A stretch of DNA of 64,000 nucleotides from Clostridiales bacterium 1_7_47FAA (lineage in GTDB: Bacteria; Bacillota; Clostridia; Lachnospirales; Lachnospiraceae): NCBI GenBank assembly GCA_000155435.1, contig DS990263.1, forward strand, positions 62,001 through 126,000, written 5' to 3'. The notes below the pieces were generated by a model. It saw nothing but the letters and a program-made list of their open reading frames with translations. It did not search any database and had not been told where the DNA came from. The position numbers were made by a program, and so were the translations under genes. This document shows positions 8,387 through 16,728 of the stretch, piece by piece (within the stretch, counting starts at the first letter, position 1; each line of letters begins with the position of its first letter).

Positions 8387-9175
8387 ATGGTAACAGGTAT
8401 TATTATAGCGGCAGCAGTGGTAGGTATCCTCGGTATCCTGATCGGTATCTTCCTGGGCATTGCCAGCGAGAAGTTCAAAGTAGAAGTAGATGAAAAGGAA
8501 ATCCTGGTCCGCAACGAACTGCCCGGCAATAACTGCGGCGGTTGCGGCTATGCGGGATGTGACGCCCTGGCAAAGGCCATTGCGGCAGGCCAGGCAGACG
8601 TAGGCGCATGTCCGGTGGGCGGCGCTTCCACAGCAGAAAAGATTGGGGCCATCATGGGCGTTGCCGGCGGCTCTGCTGAGAAGAAGGTTGCATTTGTCAA
8701 ATGTAAAGGCACATGCGATAAGACAAAAGTGCAGTACAACTACTATGGCGTGGATGACTGTAAGAAAGTATCGGTGGTGCCTGGGGCAGGTGAGAAAGCA
8801 TGTACCTACGGATGTATGGGGTACGGCTCCTGTGTAAAGGCCTGCGCCTTTGACGCCATCCATGTGGTGGACGGCGTGGCAGTGGTTGACAAGGAGAAGT
8901 GCGTTGCCTGCGGCAAGTGCGTGTCCTCCTGTCCCAACCACCTGATTGAGCTGGTTCCCTACAAGGCAGGGCATCTGGTACAGTGCAGTTCCCATGCCAA
9001 GGGCAAGGATGTGAAGTCCGTATGTGAATCCGGCTGTATCGGCTGCACCCTGTGTACAAAGCAGTGTGAGTTTGACGCCATCCATATGGAGGATAACCTG
9101 GCAGTGATTGATTATGAGAAATGTACCAACTGCGGCAAGTGCGCAGAGAAGTGCCCGGTTAAGGTGATTCAGTAA
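8387..9175 (+). CDS. rnfB: Electron transport complex subunit RnfB (multi-cluster ferredoxin)
   Basis: A 262-residue subunit that accepts electrons from reduced ferredoxin. It has an N-terminal membrane anchor (about residues 5-27), then the four-Cys Fe-S domain (NNCGGCGYAGCD with a further Cys before PVGG). Four ferredoxin-type CxxCxxC motifs follow: CTYGCMGYGSC, CVACGKCVSSC, CIGCTLCTKQC and CTNCGKCAEKC. At least five clusters are therefore predicted. It is the last gene of the operon and is followed by a strong hairpin terminator. The start is supported by GAAGGAGGAGAAGG just upstream. Confidence 0.95.
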   Translation: MVTGIIIAAAVVGILGILIGIFLGIASEKFKVEVDEKEILVRNELPGNNCGGCGYAGCDALAKAIAAGQADVGACPVGGASTAEKIGAIMGVAGGSAEKKVAFVKCKGTCDKTKVQYNYYGVDDCKKVSVVPGAGEKACTYGCMGYGSCVKACAFDAIHVVDGVAVVDKEKCVACGKCVSSCPNHLIELVPYKAGHLVQCSSHAKGKDVKSVCESGCIGCTLCTKQCEFDAIHMEDNLAVIDYEKCTNCGKCAEKCPVKVIQ

Positions 9176-9195
9176 GGAATTTAATATGCAGTATG

Positions 9196-9236
9196 AAAGG
9201 CGGTCTGCCGGTGTGATACCGGTGGACCGCCTTTTT
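9196..9236 (+). terminator. Rho-independent terminator of the rnf operon
   Basis: A long GC-rich hairpin (AAAGGCGGTC... with ...GACCGCCTTT, inner stem CCGGT/ACCGG) is followed by a T-run, 20 nt after the rnfB stop. It also lies downstream of the convergent symporter gene and may serve both strands. Confidence 0.85.
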
Positions 9237-9260
9237 GTATGGGATGGGATTATGGATTTC

Positions 9261-10835
9261 TTAATGTCTTTTCTTCTTTTTCTGGAAAGCCGGGGAGTCA
9301 AAGGACCTGTCATCGGGCAGCACCTTGCGGCTTGTGGCCTCCACCAGATCGTCATAACATGCAAATATCTTATCCACATGTGCAGGCTCCATCCCCGGGG
9401 TGAGTAGCGACACGATTGGGACAATGATGAGTCCGGCTACCATGGCAAATGCACCTGCGTTGATGGGGGATTCAATATAATGAAGGAACATATTGGATAC
9501 CGTGATACCCACACCGGCTGCAAAGCTGGCCCACACAGCGGCCGGGGTCACCTTTTTCCAGTACAGGCCGTACAGGAATGGCGCCAGGAATGCGCCGGCC
9601 AGCGCGCCCCAGGAAATCCCCATAAGCTGTGCGATGAAATCAGGCGGGTCCAGTGCCAGGACAACGCTGATGATGATGAAGACCACAATCAGGGCCTGCA
9701 TCAGGATGAGCTGGGTCCTGTCCTTCATGTCCTTTACCAGGTTTCCTTTGATGAAATCCAGGGTGAGGGTGGAGCTGGAGGTGAGTACCAGGGAGGACAG
9801 GGTGGACATGGAGGCGGACAGCACCAGCATTACCACAATGCCAATAAGGATATCTGGCAGGCCGGAAAGCATGGCCGGGATGATGGTGTCGTAGGCAATG
9901 CCTCCATTACCGTTGTAGATGGCCGGACCGTCAAAGAGACGGCCGAATCCTCCCAGGAAATAGCTTCCCCCGGATATGACAATGGCGAATATGGTGGAAA
10001 TGACCGTGCCGGTCGCAATGGCCTTCTCACTGCGTATGGTATAGAACTTGTGGATCATCTGCGGCAGTCCCCAGGTGCCCAGGGAAGTCAGGATGACGAC
10101 GCCCAGAAGGTTCATGGGGTCAGGCCCGAAAAAGGAGGTGTAGGCTCCGGGCTGTCCCATTGTGAGGGGCACCTCGCTTGGAATCCTGGCCAGATTGCCG
10201 ACAGCGGCCGTAAACCCTCCCTGTCCGCTTAACACGCTGAGGATGACGGCAGTGATTCCGGCCAGCATGATGATTCCCTGGATGAAGTCATTGATGGCAG
10301 TGGCCATATAGCCGCCCAGGATGACATACACGGCGGTCAGGACCGCCATGCCCAGCACACAGACGCCGTAGGGGATGTCAAAGGCCATGCCAAAGAGGCG
10401 GGACAGGCCGTTGTATACGGAAGCAGTATAGGGAATCAGGAACACGAAAATAATCACAGAGGCCACAATCTTAAGCCCCTGGCTGTTAAAACGGCTTCCG
10501 AAAAATTCGGGCATGGTTGCGGAAGACAGATGCTTGCTCATGACGCGGGTGCGCCGTCCCAGTACGACCCATGCCAGAAGGCTTCCGATAAGGGCGTTGC
10601 CAATCCCAATCCATGTGGAGGCCAGGCCGTATTTCCATCCGAACTGTCCAGCATAACCGATGAAGACAACCGCGGAAAAATAGGATGTGCCGTAGGCAAA
10701 AGCGGTAAGCCATGGCCCCACCCCCCTGCCGCCAAGGACAAAATCATTGACATTGGTGGCATGACGCCTGGAATAGAACCCGACTCCAATCATGATGGAA
10801 AAGAAGATGATCAGCATCAGCAGTTTGATTGTCAT
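9261..10835 (-). CDS. Sodium:solute symporter (SSS family), substrate unknown
   Basis: A 524-residue polytopic membrane protein with about 13 hydrophobic helices. The N-terminal segment (FYSRRHATNVNDFVLGGRGVG followed by the FAYGTSYFSAVVFIG helix) matches the first helices of PutP/PanF-like Na+ symporters, and GGYMATAINDFIQGIIM matches the helix 5-6 region. The last about 40 residues are charged and cytoplasmic. The start is ATG 10835 with GGAGG 9 nt upstream on the minus strand. It converges on the rnf operon and has no same-strand neighbour. Proline, pantothenate, sugars or organic acids are possible substrates; none can be chosen from sequence. Confidence 0.88.
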   Translation of the reverse strand: MTIKLLMLIIFFSIMIGVGFYSRRHATNVNDFVLGGRGVGPWLTAFAYGTSYFSAVVFIGYAGQFGWKYGLASTWIGIGNALIGSLLAWVVLGRRTRVMSKHLSSATMPEFFGSRFNSQGLKIVASVIIFVFLIPYTASVYNGLSRLFGMAFDIPYGVCVLGMAVLTAVYVILGGYMATAINDFIQGIIMLAGITAVILSVLSGQGGFTAAVGNLARIPSEVPLTMGQPGAYTSFFGPDPMNLLGVVILTSLGTWGLPQMIHKFYTIRSEKAIATGTVISTIFAIVISGGSYFLGGFGRLFDGPAIYNGNGGIAYDTIIPAMLSGLPDILIGIVVMLVLSASMSTLSSLVLTSSSTLTLDFIKGNLVKDMKDRTQLILMQALIVVFIIISVVLALDPPDFIAQLMGISWGALAGAFLAPFLYGLYWKKVTPAAVWASFAAGVGITVSNMFLHYIESPINAGAFAMVAGLIIVPIVSLLTPGMEPAHVDKIFACYDDLVEATSRKVLPDDRSFDSPAFQKKKKRH

Positions 10836-11311
10836 TTTATTAACCTCCGGGAGTATTTTATTATTACTTTACTAATTAAAACTTCTGAACTTTAATGTAT
10901 CAGAGCAAAGGCGGAAAGTCAAAGAGATTTTTGCTGTTTTCCATTCTTTGGTTGAAATGCACATATAAGGATGGGATGATTTGCACTTAAAACAGGTTTT
11001 TTTAGCCAAAGTGGGGGAAGGACGCTATAATTCGACAAAAAATATGCTTCAATGTGCTTGTGTATTAAAATAGATAATGGTATAAAAAGTTAAATATAAG
11101 TAAAAAATAATTTACATAACATAAATTACAAAAAAAGGAAAAGAAAATATGTGTTTAAAAATTAATAATAATGTAACATAAATGTAAAAATAAAAAGGTC
11201 AAATTATACAATTATGTAATTAAAACCACTGGAAAAATATAACTAATATATAAAAATAATTACAAATATTTCAAATATAATAAAAAATGTAACAAAGATG
11301 TTAAATCTCCA
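10836..11311. other. AT-rich intergenic spacer
   Basis: No gene is supported in this gap between two divergent genes. From about 11040 to 11310 the GC content falls far below that of neighbouring DNA, with many short A and T runs and recurring ATGTAACA / TACATAA words. A TATAAT at 11026-11031 lacks a matching -35. No riboswitch or RNA fold was recognised. Confidence 0.6.
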
Positions 11312-11340
11312 TTGACGGCAAAAGTTAAATCCCATATAAT
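11312..11340 (+). promoter_or_regulatory. Sigma-A-type promoter of the cell wall hydrolase gene
   Basis: TTGACG (11312-11317), exactly 17 bp, TATAAT (11335-11340). Near-consensus. Transcription would start near 11347, about 107 nt ahead of the start codon. Confidence 0.8.
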
Positions 11341-11370
11341 TAGCCATACATCCCGGAAAAACATGCACAA

Positions 11371-11438
11371 AGTGGGGATTGACCCACTGGAACAAAAACA
11401 AGAATTGGGCTCCGGCATGTTGAGATAGGGGAGTCCAG
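11371..11438 (+). other. Structured leader of the cell wall hydrolase mRNA
   Basis: Two hairpins can be drawn in the leader: AGTGGG/CCCACT with a 6-nt loop (11371-11386), and GGGCTCC pairing with GGAGTCC (about 11407-11437, one G-U pair). The second ends just before the GAGGAG ribosome binding site. It was compared by eye with c-di-GMP and c-di-AMP riboswitch cores and does not match them. Confidence 0.3.
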
Positions 11439-11453
11439 GAAAGAGGAGTATGT

Positions 11454-12284
11454 ATGCTTACATTACATTCATTCCTTCAGTCGGTTGTCCTCTTTGTTAA
11501 ATCACTTACAGTGAAAGTCACAAAGCAGATGTACCGATCCTCGTCAGTCCTGCTGACCGGCATGATGGTTGTTGCCATCATTGCATTTTCAGCCGAAGGG
11601 TTTGGCGGCGGGGGCAAGAATGCCCTGGCAGCGCCCATTGCGGATGAAAGTCAGGAGGAGGTACAGACAGAGGAACCTGAGGGAAGCGGTCTGGTTACGG
11701 AAGCAAAAGTACAATTCGGACTTTTAGATACTGACAGCGAAGGCCAACAACTGGCTGGTGCGCTGTTAGAAGCAAATGTCCGTGAAAAGCAGAGACAGCA
11801 GGCAGCTGCACAGACCCAGATTGAGACACTTCAGAAACAGATATTAAAAGAGAAACAGGAAGAGGAAGCAAGGAAGAAAGCCGAGGAGGAGCGCAGGGCA
11901 TCCAGAAGGATCCGCTATACGGATGAGGATTACCAGGTCCTTTTACGTATTGTCCAGGCAGAGGCAGGCATCTGTGATAAGAGAGGCAAGATACTTGTGG
12001 CGGATGTAATCATTAACCGTGTATTGTCAAAGGAATTCCCAAACAGTGTAAAGGCAGTTGTATACGAGCCATCCCAGTTTCAGCCCGTTTCCAACGGCGC
12101 CATTAACTCTGTGAAGGTCACGGCCGAGACAATCGAGTGCGTGGACCGCGCCCTGGATGGAGAGGATTATTCCAACGGTGCGCTGTATTTCATGAACCGG
12201 AGAGGTTCCGGCAGCGCGGCGGCCTGGTTTGACAGGCACCTTACCTATCTTTTTGCCCATGACGGCCATGAATTCTTCCGATAG
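11454..12284 (+). CDS. SleB-like cell wall hydrolase with coiled-coil N-terminus
   Basis: A 276-residue secreted or membrane-anchored protein. A hydrophobic segment at about residues 33-48 could be a signal peptide or anchor. A Gln/Glu/Lys-rich coiled coil covers about 95-150. The C-terminal domain (about 155-276) matches the SleB/CwlJ (Hydrolase_2) family: YTDEDYQVLLRIVQAEAG contains the presumed catalytic Glu, followed by VADVIINRV, the FQPVSNG loop and a final HDGHEFF. This family cleaves peptidoglycan as a lytic transglycosylase or amidase, classically in spore germination, but coiled-coil forms also act in vegetative wall turnover. It has its own near-consensus promoter, and GAGGAG precedes the ATG. 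Confidence 0.85.
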   Translation: MLTLHSFLQSVVLFVKSLTVKVTKQMYRSSSVLLTGMMVVAIIAFSAEGFGGGGKNALAAPIADESQEEVQTEEPEGSGLVTEAKVQFGLLDTDSEGQQLAGALLEANVREKQRQQAAAQTQIETLQKQILKEKQEEEARKKAEEERRASRRIRYTDEDYQVLLRIVQAEAGICDKRGKILVADVIINRVLSKEFPNSVKAVVYEPSQFQPVSNGAINSVKVTAETIECVDRALDGEDYSNGALYFMNRRGSGSAAAWFDRHLTYLFAHDGHEFFR

Positions 12285-12314
12285 TGGAGGGACAGGGACC
12301 GGATAAAAAAATGA

Positions 12315-12344
12315 TTGAGTTTCCCATGGCTTTAGGTGTATACT
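12315..12344 (+). promoter_or_regulatory. Probable promoter of the YhcH-like gene
   Basis: TTGAGT (12315-12320), 18-bp spacer, TATACT (12339-12344), 37 nt before the start codon. Confidence 0.5.
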
Positions 12345-12380
12345 TGTAATGGAAAATAATCACACAAAGGAGAATGGGAT

Positions 12381-12845
12381 ATGATATTTGATGAGAAAAA
12401 AAATCTTGATTTTTACAGAAACCTGGGCGTGGACGGCAGGTATGCAAAAGCAGTGGATTTCCTGCAGAATACGGACCTGAGCGCATTGGAGCCGGGCAAG
12501 TATGAGATTGACGGCAAGAATGTTTATGCCAATGTAACGGCTTATACCACCATTCCATGGGAAGAGGCAAAGTATGAGGCACATGAGCATTATACGGATA
12601 TCCAGTATGTGATTGAGGGAAGTGAGGTCATGACCTATGCTCCTGTCCATGAGATGACGGTGAAGACCCCTTATAATCCTGACAAGGATGTTGTGTTTTT
12701 TGAGAATACCACCCCGGGGCTTCAGATTGTGACAAAGGCTGACCAGTACCTGATTTTCAATCCATGGGATGCCCATAAGCCAAAGGCAGCTGACAAGGAG
12801 CCGGCGCCTATTAAGAAAGTGATTGTGAAAATCAAGGAAGATTAA
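12381..12845 (+). CDS. YhcH/YjgK/YiaL (NanQ-like) family protein
   Basis: A 154-residue cytoplasmic protein of the cupin-like DUF386 family. Recognisable features are the metal-binding HEHYTDIQYVIEG segment and FNPWDAHKP near the C-terminus, whose His and Glu residues hold the metal. In enterobacteria the member NanQ (YhcH) speeds anomer conversion of N-acetylneuraminate, and relatives sit in sugar acid or sialic acid operons. Here the gene is alone, with its own promoter and terminator and no nan genes nearby, so the substrate is open. ATG 12381 is preceded by AAAGGAGAA. Confidence 0.88.
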   Translation: MIFDEKKNLDFYRNLGVDGRYAKAVDFLQNTDLSALEPGKYEIDGKNVYANVTAYTTIPWEEAKYEAHEHYTDIQYVIEGSEVMTYAPVHEMTVKTPYNPDKDVVFFENTTPGLQIVTKADQYLIFNPWDAHKPKAADKEPAPIKKVIVKIKED

Positions 12846-12899
12846 TCCGTTTCAGCGGACCCGGCGCCACGGGGGATTGTACCCGGCGGTACCGGCCAT

Positions 12900-12929
12900 G
12901 CCCGGCAGTGTGAAAGCTGCCGGGCTTTT
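12900..12929 (+). terminator. Rho-independent terminator
   Basis: GCCCGGCAG (12900-12908) pairs perfectly with CTGCCGGGC (12917-12925) across an 8-nt loop and is followed by TTTTA. It ends the YhcH-like transcript. Confidence 0.9.
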
Positions 12930-12990
12930 ATGATTGCCAGGCATTGGCCCGGGTTAATATTTCCCTGTGGACCATCCTGTAAAACAGGGG

Positions 12991-13019
12991 TTGTTACAGG
13001 CGGGTTTCTGGCGTATACT
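12991..13019 (+). promoter_or_regulatory. Promoter of the OLD-like nuclease gene
   Basis: TTGTTA (12991-12996), 17 bp, TATACT (13014-13019), 44 nt before the ATG. With the terminators on each side, this makes the nuclease a single-gene transcription unit. Confidence 0.6.
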
Positions 13020-13063
13020 CTTTATAGAAAGAACACATGACTTTCATGGGCGGAGGTAACCAT

Positions 13064-14917
13064 ATGCAGCTCACCTATCTACATATACGCAATTTCAAAT
13101 CCATCCGCGACCTGGAAATCCGCGATATTGACAGGGCGCTGATCCTGGTTGGAAAAAACAACACAGGGAAAACATCGGTGCTGGACGCGGTATGTGCTGT
13201 GTGCGGCTGCTATGAAATCCAGGAAGAGGACTTTAATGAGAAACGGCAGGCCATCCGCATTGACGCTGCGTTCCGCATTGAGGAGGAAGACCTCAGGCTG
13301 TTCCACCGCAGGGGGCTTGTGAGCCAGTACAGGCGTTTTGATGTGTGGAGGCGCGTGTTTGGGGAACGGCTTCCCTCCTTTAAGGATGGAGGGCTGTCCT
13401 TTACGTTCCACGTGAACCTGGACGGCAGGGTGCGCTATGAGGATCCCTACAGGAAGAATAACCCATACATTCCCATGGTATTACCCCATATTTACCGGAT
13501 TACGGCGGACCGGGAATTAAGGCAGCTGCAGAACGACCTGCTGATGTTCCAGGAGGATGAGGAATTAAGCCGTCTGCGGTCCGGAAGATGTATCTTTGAG
13601 GCATCTAAAACATGCAACCACTGTTTCCAGTGTATCGGCCTGATTAATAAGAAAAAGCCGGAGGAGCTGACTGCATTTGAGACGGCCCGCCTGCTGGAAC
13701 ATAAGATCTACCAGCTGAACCTCAGCGGCTTCTCCCGGAAGGTGAATGAGAATTTCTTCAAGAACGGAGGCTATGAGGAAATTCAGTACACTTTAAACTG
13801 TGACATAGACCAGATGTTTTCCGTTGAGGTGACGGCCCACAACCAGCAGCGGGGCAGTGTGAAGCCGGTGGAGCTTATGGGCAAGGGCATGAGGAGCATC
13901 TACATGCTTTCCCTCCTGGAAACCTATATCAGCGAACAGAGCCGCATTCCCAGCATCATCGTGGTGGAGGACCCTGAGATTTTCCTGCATCCCCAGCTCC
14001 AGAAGTCCTGCAGCGAGATATTATACCGTCTGTCAAAGAAAAACCAGGTCATCTTTAAGACACACAGCCCGGACCTGCTGTTTAATTTCAGCATCCGCCA
14101 GATACGCCAGGTGGTGCTGGACGGGGAACGGTATTCCGTTATCCGGGAAAGGGCAGACCTGGGCCAGATACTGGATGACCTTGGGTACGGGGCCAATGAC
14201 CTGTTAAATGTAAGCTTTGTGTTCATCGTGGAAGGAAAGCAGGACAAAAGCCGCCTGCCCCTGCTTCTGGAAAAGTATTATTCCGAGATATACGATGCTA
14301 AAGGCAACCTGACCAGGATATCCATCATCACAACCAACAGCTGTACCAACATCAAGACATATGCCAATTTAAAGTATATGAACCAGGTCTATCTGCGGGA
14401 CCAGTTCCTGATGATACGGGATGGGGACGGCAAGGATCCGGAAGAACTTGCATCCCAGCTGTGCAGGTATTATGATGAGCGGAGTCTGGAGGACGCGGAC
14501 CGTCTGCCCAAGGTCACAAGGCGCAACGTGCTCATATTAAAATATTATTCCTTTGAGAATTACTTCTTCAATCCGTCCATTATGGCAAAGCTGGGCATTG
14601 TGGATAGCGAGGACGCATTCTATGACACGCTCTATGATAAGTGGCATGAATACCTCTACCGTATCCGCAGCGGCCAACAGCTTATGGAGGTCATGGGACG
14701 GGATTTCACTTCGCCGGAAGACATGAAGGCACATATGGAAGAAATCCTCACCTATATGAGGGGCCACAATCTCTATGACCTGTTCTATGGCCCTTTCCGC
14801 GACAGGGAGCAGGAGATATTGAAAGCATATATTGATATGGCCCCAAGGGAGGAGTTTAAGGATATACTGGATGCAATTGACCGGTTTGTGTATTTTGACA
14901 GCAGGAAGAAGGGGTGA
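13064..14917 (+). CDS. OLD-like ATPase with TOPRIM nuclease domain and internal Cys cluster
   Basis: A 617-residue SMC/ABC-type ATPase fused to a TOPRIM domain, the arrangement of OLD-family nucleases. Residues 1-40 hold the RNFKSI strand and Walker A (GKNNTGKTS, 30-38). Walker B is IIVVEDPEIFLHP with Glu302, and a KTHSPDLL switch follows. The TOPRIM part begins near 385 with Glu390 in VEGKQDK and has Asp453/Asp455 in IRDGDGKD. Between the ATPase halves lies Cys176-x7-Cys184-x2-Cys187-x2-Cys190, a likely zinc or Fe-S site not usual for OLD. Related proteins act in phage defence alone (class 1) or with a helicase; no helicase is adjacent here. ATG 13064 has GGAGG 7 nt upstream, better than an in-frame ATG at 13037. 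Confidence 0.82.
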   Translation: MQLTYLHIRNFKSIRDLEIRDIDRALILVGKNNTGKTSVLDAVCAVCGCYEIQEEDFNEKRQAIRIDAAFRIEEEDLRLFHRRGLVSQYRRFDVWRRVFGERLPSFKDGGLSFTFHVNLDGRVRYEDPYRKNNPYIPMVLPHIYRITADRELRQLQNDLLMFQEDEELSRLRSGRCIFEASKTCNHCFQCIGLINKKKPEELTAFETARLLEHKIYQLNLSGFSRKVNENFFKNGGYEEIQYTLNCDIDQMFSVEVTAHNQQRGSVKPVELMGKGMRSIYMLSLLETYISEQSRIPSIIVVEDPEIFLHPQLQKSCSEILYRLSKKNQVIFKTHSPDLLFNFSIRQIRQVVLDGERYSVIRERADLGQILDDLGYGANDLLNVSFVFIVEGKQDKSRLPLLLEKYYSEIYDAKGNLTRISIITTNSCTNIKTYANLKYMNQVYLRDQFLMIRDGDGKDPEELASQLCRYYDERSLEDADRLPKVTRRNVLILKYYSFENYFFNPSIMAKLGIVDSEDAFYDTLYDKWHEYLYRIRSGQQLMEVMGRDFTSPEDMKAHMEEILTYMRGHNLYDLFYGPFRDREQEILKAYIDMAPREEFKDILDAIDRFVYFDSRKKG

Positions 14918-15002
14918 GGACATGGCCCGGCGGGCATGGGATGGATGCGGGGATATATCCGGGAAGCGGGCCGGGGCGGATGGCGGCTTGGATACATGGT
15001 CT

Positions 15003-15059
15003 AGGAGGGAGCAGCTTTAAAGGTTCTGATAACCTTAAGAAGCTGCTCCCTCCTTTTTA
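15003..15059 (+). terminator. Long hairpin terminator between convergent genes
   Basis: AGGAGGGAGCAGCTT (15003-15017) pairs perfectly with AAGCTGCTCCCTCCT (15040-15054), with an inner AAGGTT/AACCTT stem. A T-run follows on the plus strand, so it mainly ends the nuclease transcript; the minus strand has no T-run after it. Confidence 0.85.
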
Positions 15060-15079
15060 TCCTATATTTAATTGGCCGG

Positions 15080-16519
15080 TTACACGGAATATGCCTCTTC
15101 GGCTGTGTCGGCTTCTGCATTTTTGCCTTTGCCCAGGACACAGGTGAAGACGAAGGTGCCGAGGCAGACAGCCGCGAATATGATTCCTGCCGGGTATGCA
15201 AAGGATGTGGGGAGCTGGAAGCCTTCCTTGGCAATCAGGATGTATGTACAGGATACGGCTGACATGAAGGTTGCGGGAAGGGCCGTAAGCCAGTAAAAGC
15301 GTTTTTTGCGGAACAGGTATACGCTTGCGGACCACAGTGCAATCATGGCCAGGGTCTGGTTGCTCCAGGAGAAGTATCTCCAGATTATCTGCACATCAAT
15401 CTGGGTCAGTACGGAACCGACTGCCAGCAGGGGAACCGTGAGCATCAGACGGTTCTTGATGGGTTTCTGGTCAAACTTGAACCAGTCTGCCAGGGTGAGC
15501 CTTGCGCTTCTGTATGCGGTATCGGCGGAAGAGATGGGACATGCGATAACGCCGATCATGGCGATTACTGCGCCGACAGGCCCTAAAAGGGTGAAGCAGA
15601 TTTCGTATACAACGCTGGACTGTCCGTTGCCAAGGGCTGTCAGAAGTCCGCCTGTGCCGTTATAGAATGCAACGCCTGCCGCTGCCCAGATAAGGGCAAT
15701 GATGCCTTCTGCCACCATGGCTCCGTAGAACACCCTGCGGCCGTCCTTTTCATTGGTAAGGCAGCGGGCCATGAGCGGGGACTGGGTTGCGTGGAATCCG
15801 GATATTGCGCCGCAGGCAACGGAGATGAACATGGTTGGCCAGATGGGCGTATTGGCCGGATGCAGGTTTTCCAGTGTGATTTCAGGTATATGGTATCCGC
15901 CTAACAGGATGGCTCCGCCGACTCCAAGGGCCATGACAATCAGGCATATACCAAAGAACGGGTAAACCTTGCCGATTAATTTGTCAATGGGGACAAAGGT
16001 GGCGATGAAGTAGTAAATCAGTACAACGGCCAGCCAGAACCTGGTATCCAGGACATTGGGTGTGAGCATGGCCAGAAGATTGGCTGGTCCGGTGGAGAAG
16101 CTGACGCCTACCAGGACCAGGAGCACAACGGAGAACACACGCATGACCTGTTTCATGGCACTTCCGAGATATGTCCCGGTAAGCTCGGAAACACTGGCCC
16201 CTTTGTGGCGCATGGACATCATGCCCACCATGTAATCGTGGACACCGCCGCCCAGTAAGGTTCCGAAGGTAATCCACAGGAATACGCTGGGTCCCCAGCA
16301 CGCGCCTGCCAGCGCGCCGAAGATGGGTCCGAGGCCGGCGATGTTGAGCAGCTGGATTAAGAAGATACGCGGAGTGCCCATTGGGACGTAATCACTTCCA
16401 TCCGTCATGGTAAGCGCAGGCGTCTTCCTGTCGTCAGGGCCAAAGACCTTTTCCGCAATCTTGCTGTACACTGTGAATCCCCCGATTAATAGTGCCAGAC
16501 ATACAAAGAAACTAATCAT
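15080..16519 (-). CDS. CstA-family transporter (pyruvate/peptide permease)
   Basis: A 479-residue membrane protein of the carbon starvation CstA family, in the short form found in Firmicutes. The GTPRIFLIQLLNIAGLGPIFGAL, GGGVHDYMVGMMSMRHKGAS and FHATQSPLMARCL segments are the family's conserved blocks. Gammaproteobacterial relatives (BtsT, CstA) import pyruvate and small peptides. It lies downstream of a LytS-like sensor and a LytTR regulator on the same strand, the arrangement seen for pyruvate-responsive BtsSR/btsT. It is therefore probably a regulated pyruvate importer, although peptide uptake remains possible. The start is supported by AGGAGG 8 nt upstream. Confidence 0.9.
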   Translation of the reverse strand: MISFFVCLALLIGGFTVYSKIAEKVFGPDDRKTPALTMTDGSDYVPMGTPRIFLIQLLNIAGLGPIFGALAGACWGPSVFLWITFGTLLGGGVHDYMVGMMSMRHKGASVSELTGTYLGSAMKQVMRVFSVVLLVLVGVSFSTGPANLLAMLTPNVLDTRFWLAVVLIYYFIATFVPIDKLIGKVYPFFGICLIVMALGVGGAILLGGYHIPEITLENLHPANTPIWPTMFISVACGAISGFHATQSPLMARCLTNEKDGRRVFYGAMVAEGIIALIWAAAGVAFYNGTGGLLTALGNGQSSVVYEICFTLLGPVGAVIAMIGVIACPISSADTAYRSARLTLADWFKFDQKPIKNRLMLTVPLLAVGSVLTQIDVQIIWRYFSWSNQTLAMIALWSASVYLFRKKRFYWLTALPATFMSAVSCTYILIAKEGFQLPTSFAYPAGIIFAAVCLGTFVFTCVLGKGKNAEADTAEEAYSV

Positions 16520-16728
16520 AAACCTACCTCCTGTTTTGTATTAATGAATTCATCTGTATGCACTTATTGTACTAAAAAGCCGTTAAAAAGAAAGACTTTT
16601 TGTGTAAAATGCATTACTGGATGCACAAACGGTAGGAAAATGTTCATTAACAGGCACTGGAATCCACGGCTGACGGGGTGTGATTTTCAAACGCACCCTG
16701 GGCGCAGGATAGGGCGGCTGGCAGGAAA

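Noticed and set aside
9480-10232. Plus-strand open frame opposite the SSS symporter
   Set aside because: Gly/His/Gln-rich translation without any family feature; the minus strand has a complete transporter.
11371-11438. c-di-GMP or c-di-AMP riboswitch before the wall hydrolase
   Set aside because: Core conserved segments of those riboswitches could not be found by eye.
16577-16634. A pair of LytTR binding repeats upstream of cstA
   Set aside because: Two half-site-like words exist but in opposite orientation and with wrong spacing, so no paired site can be claimed.
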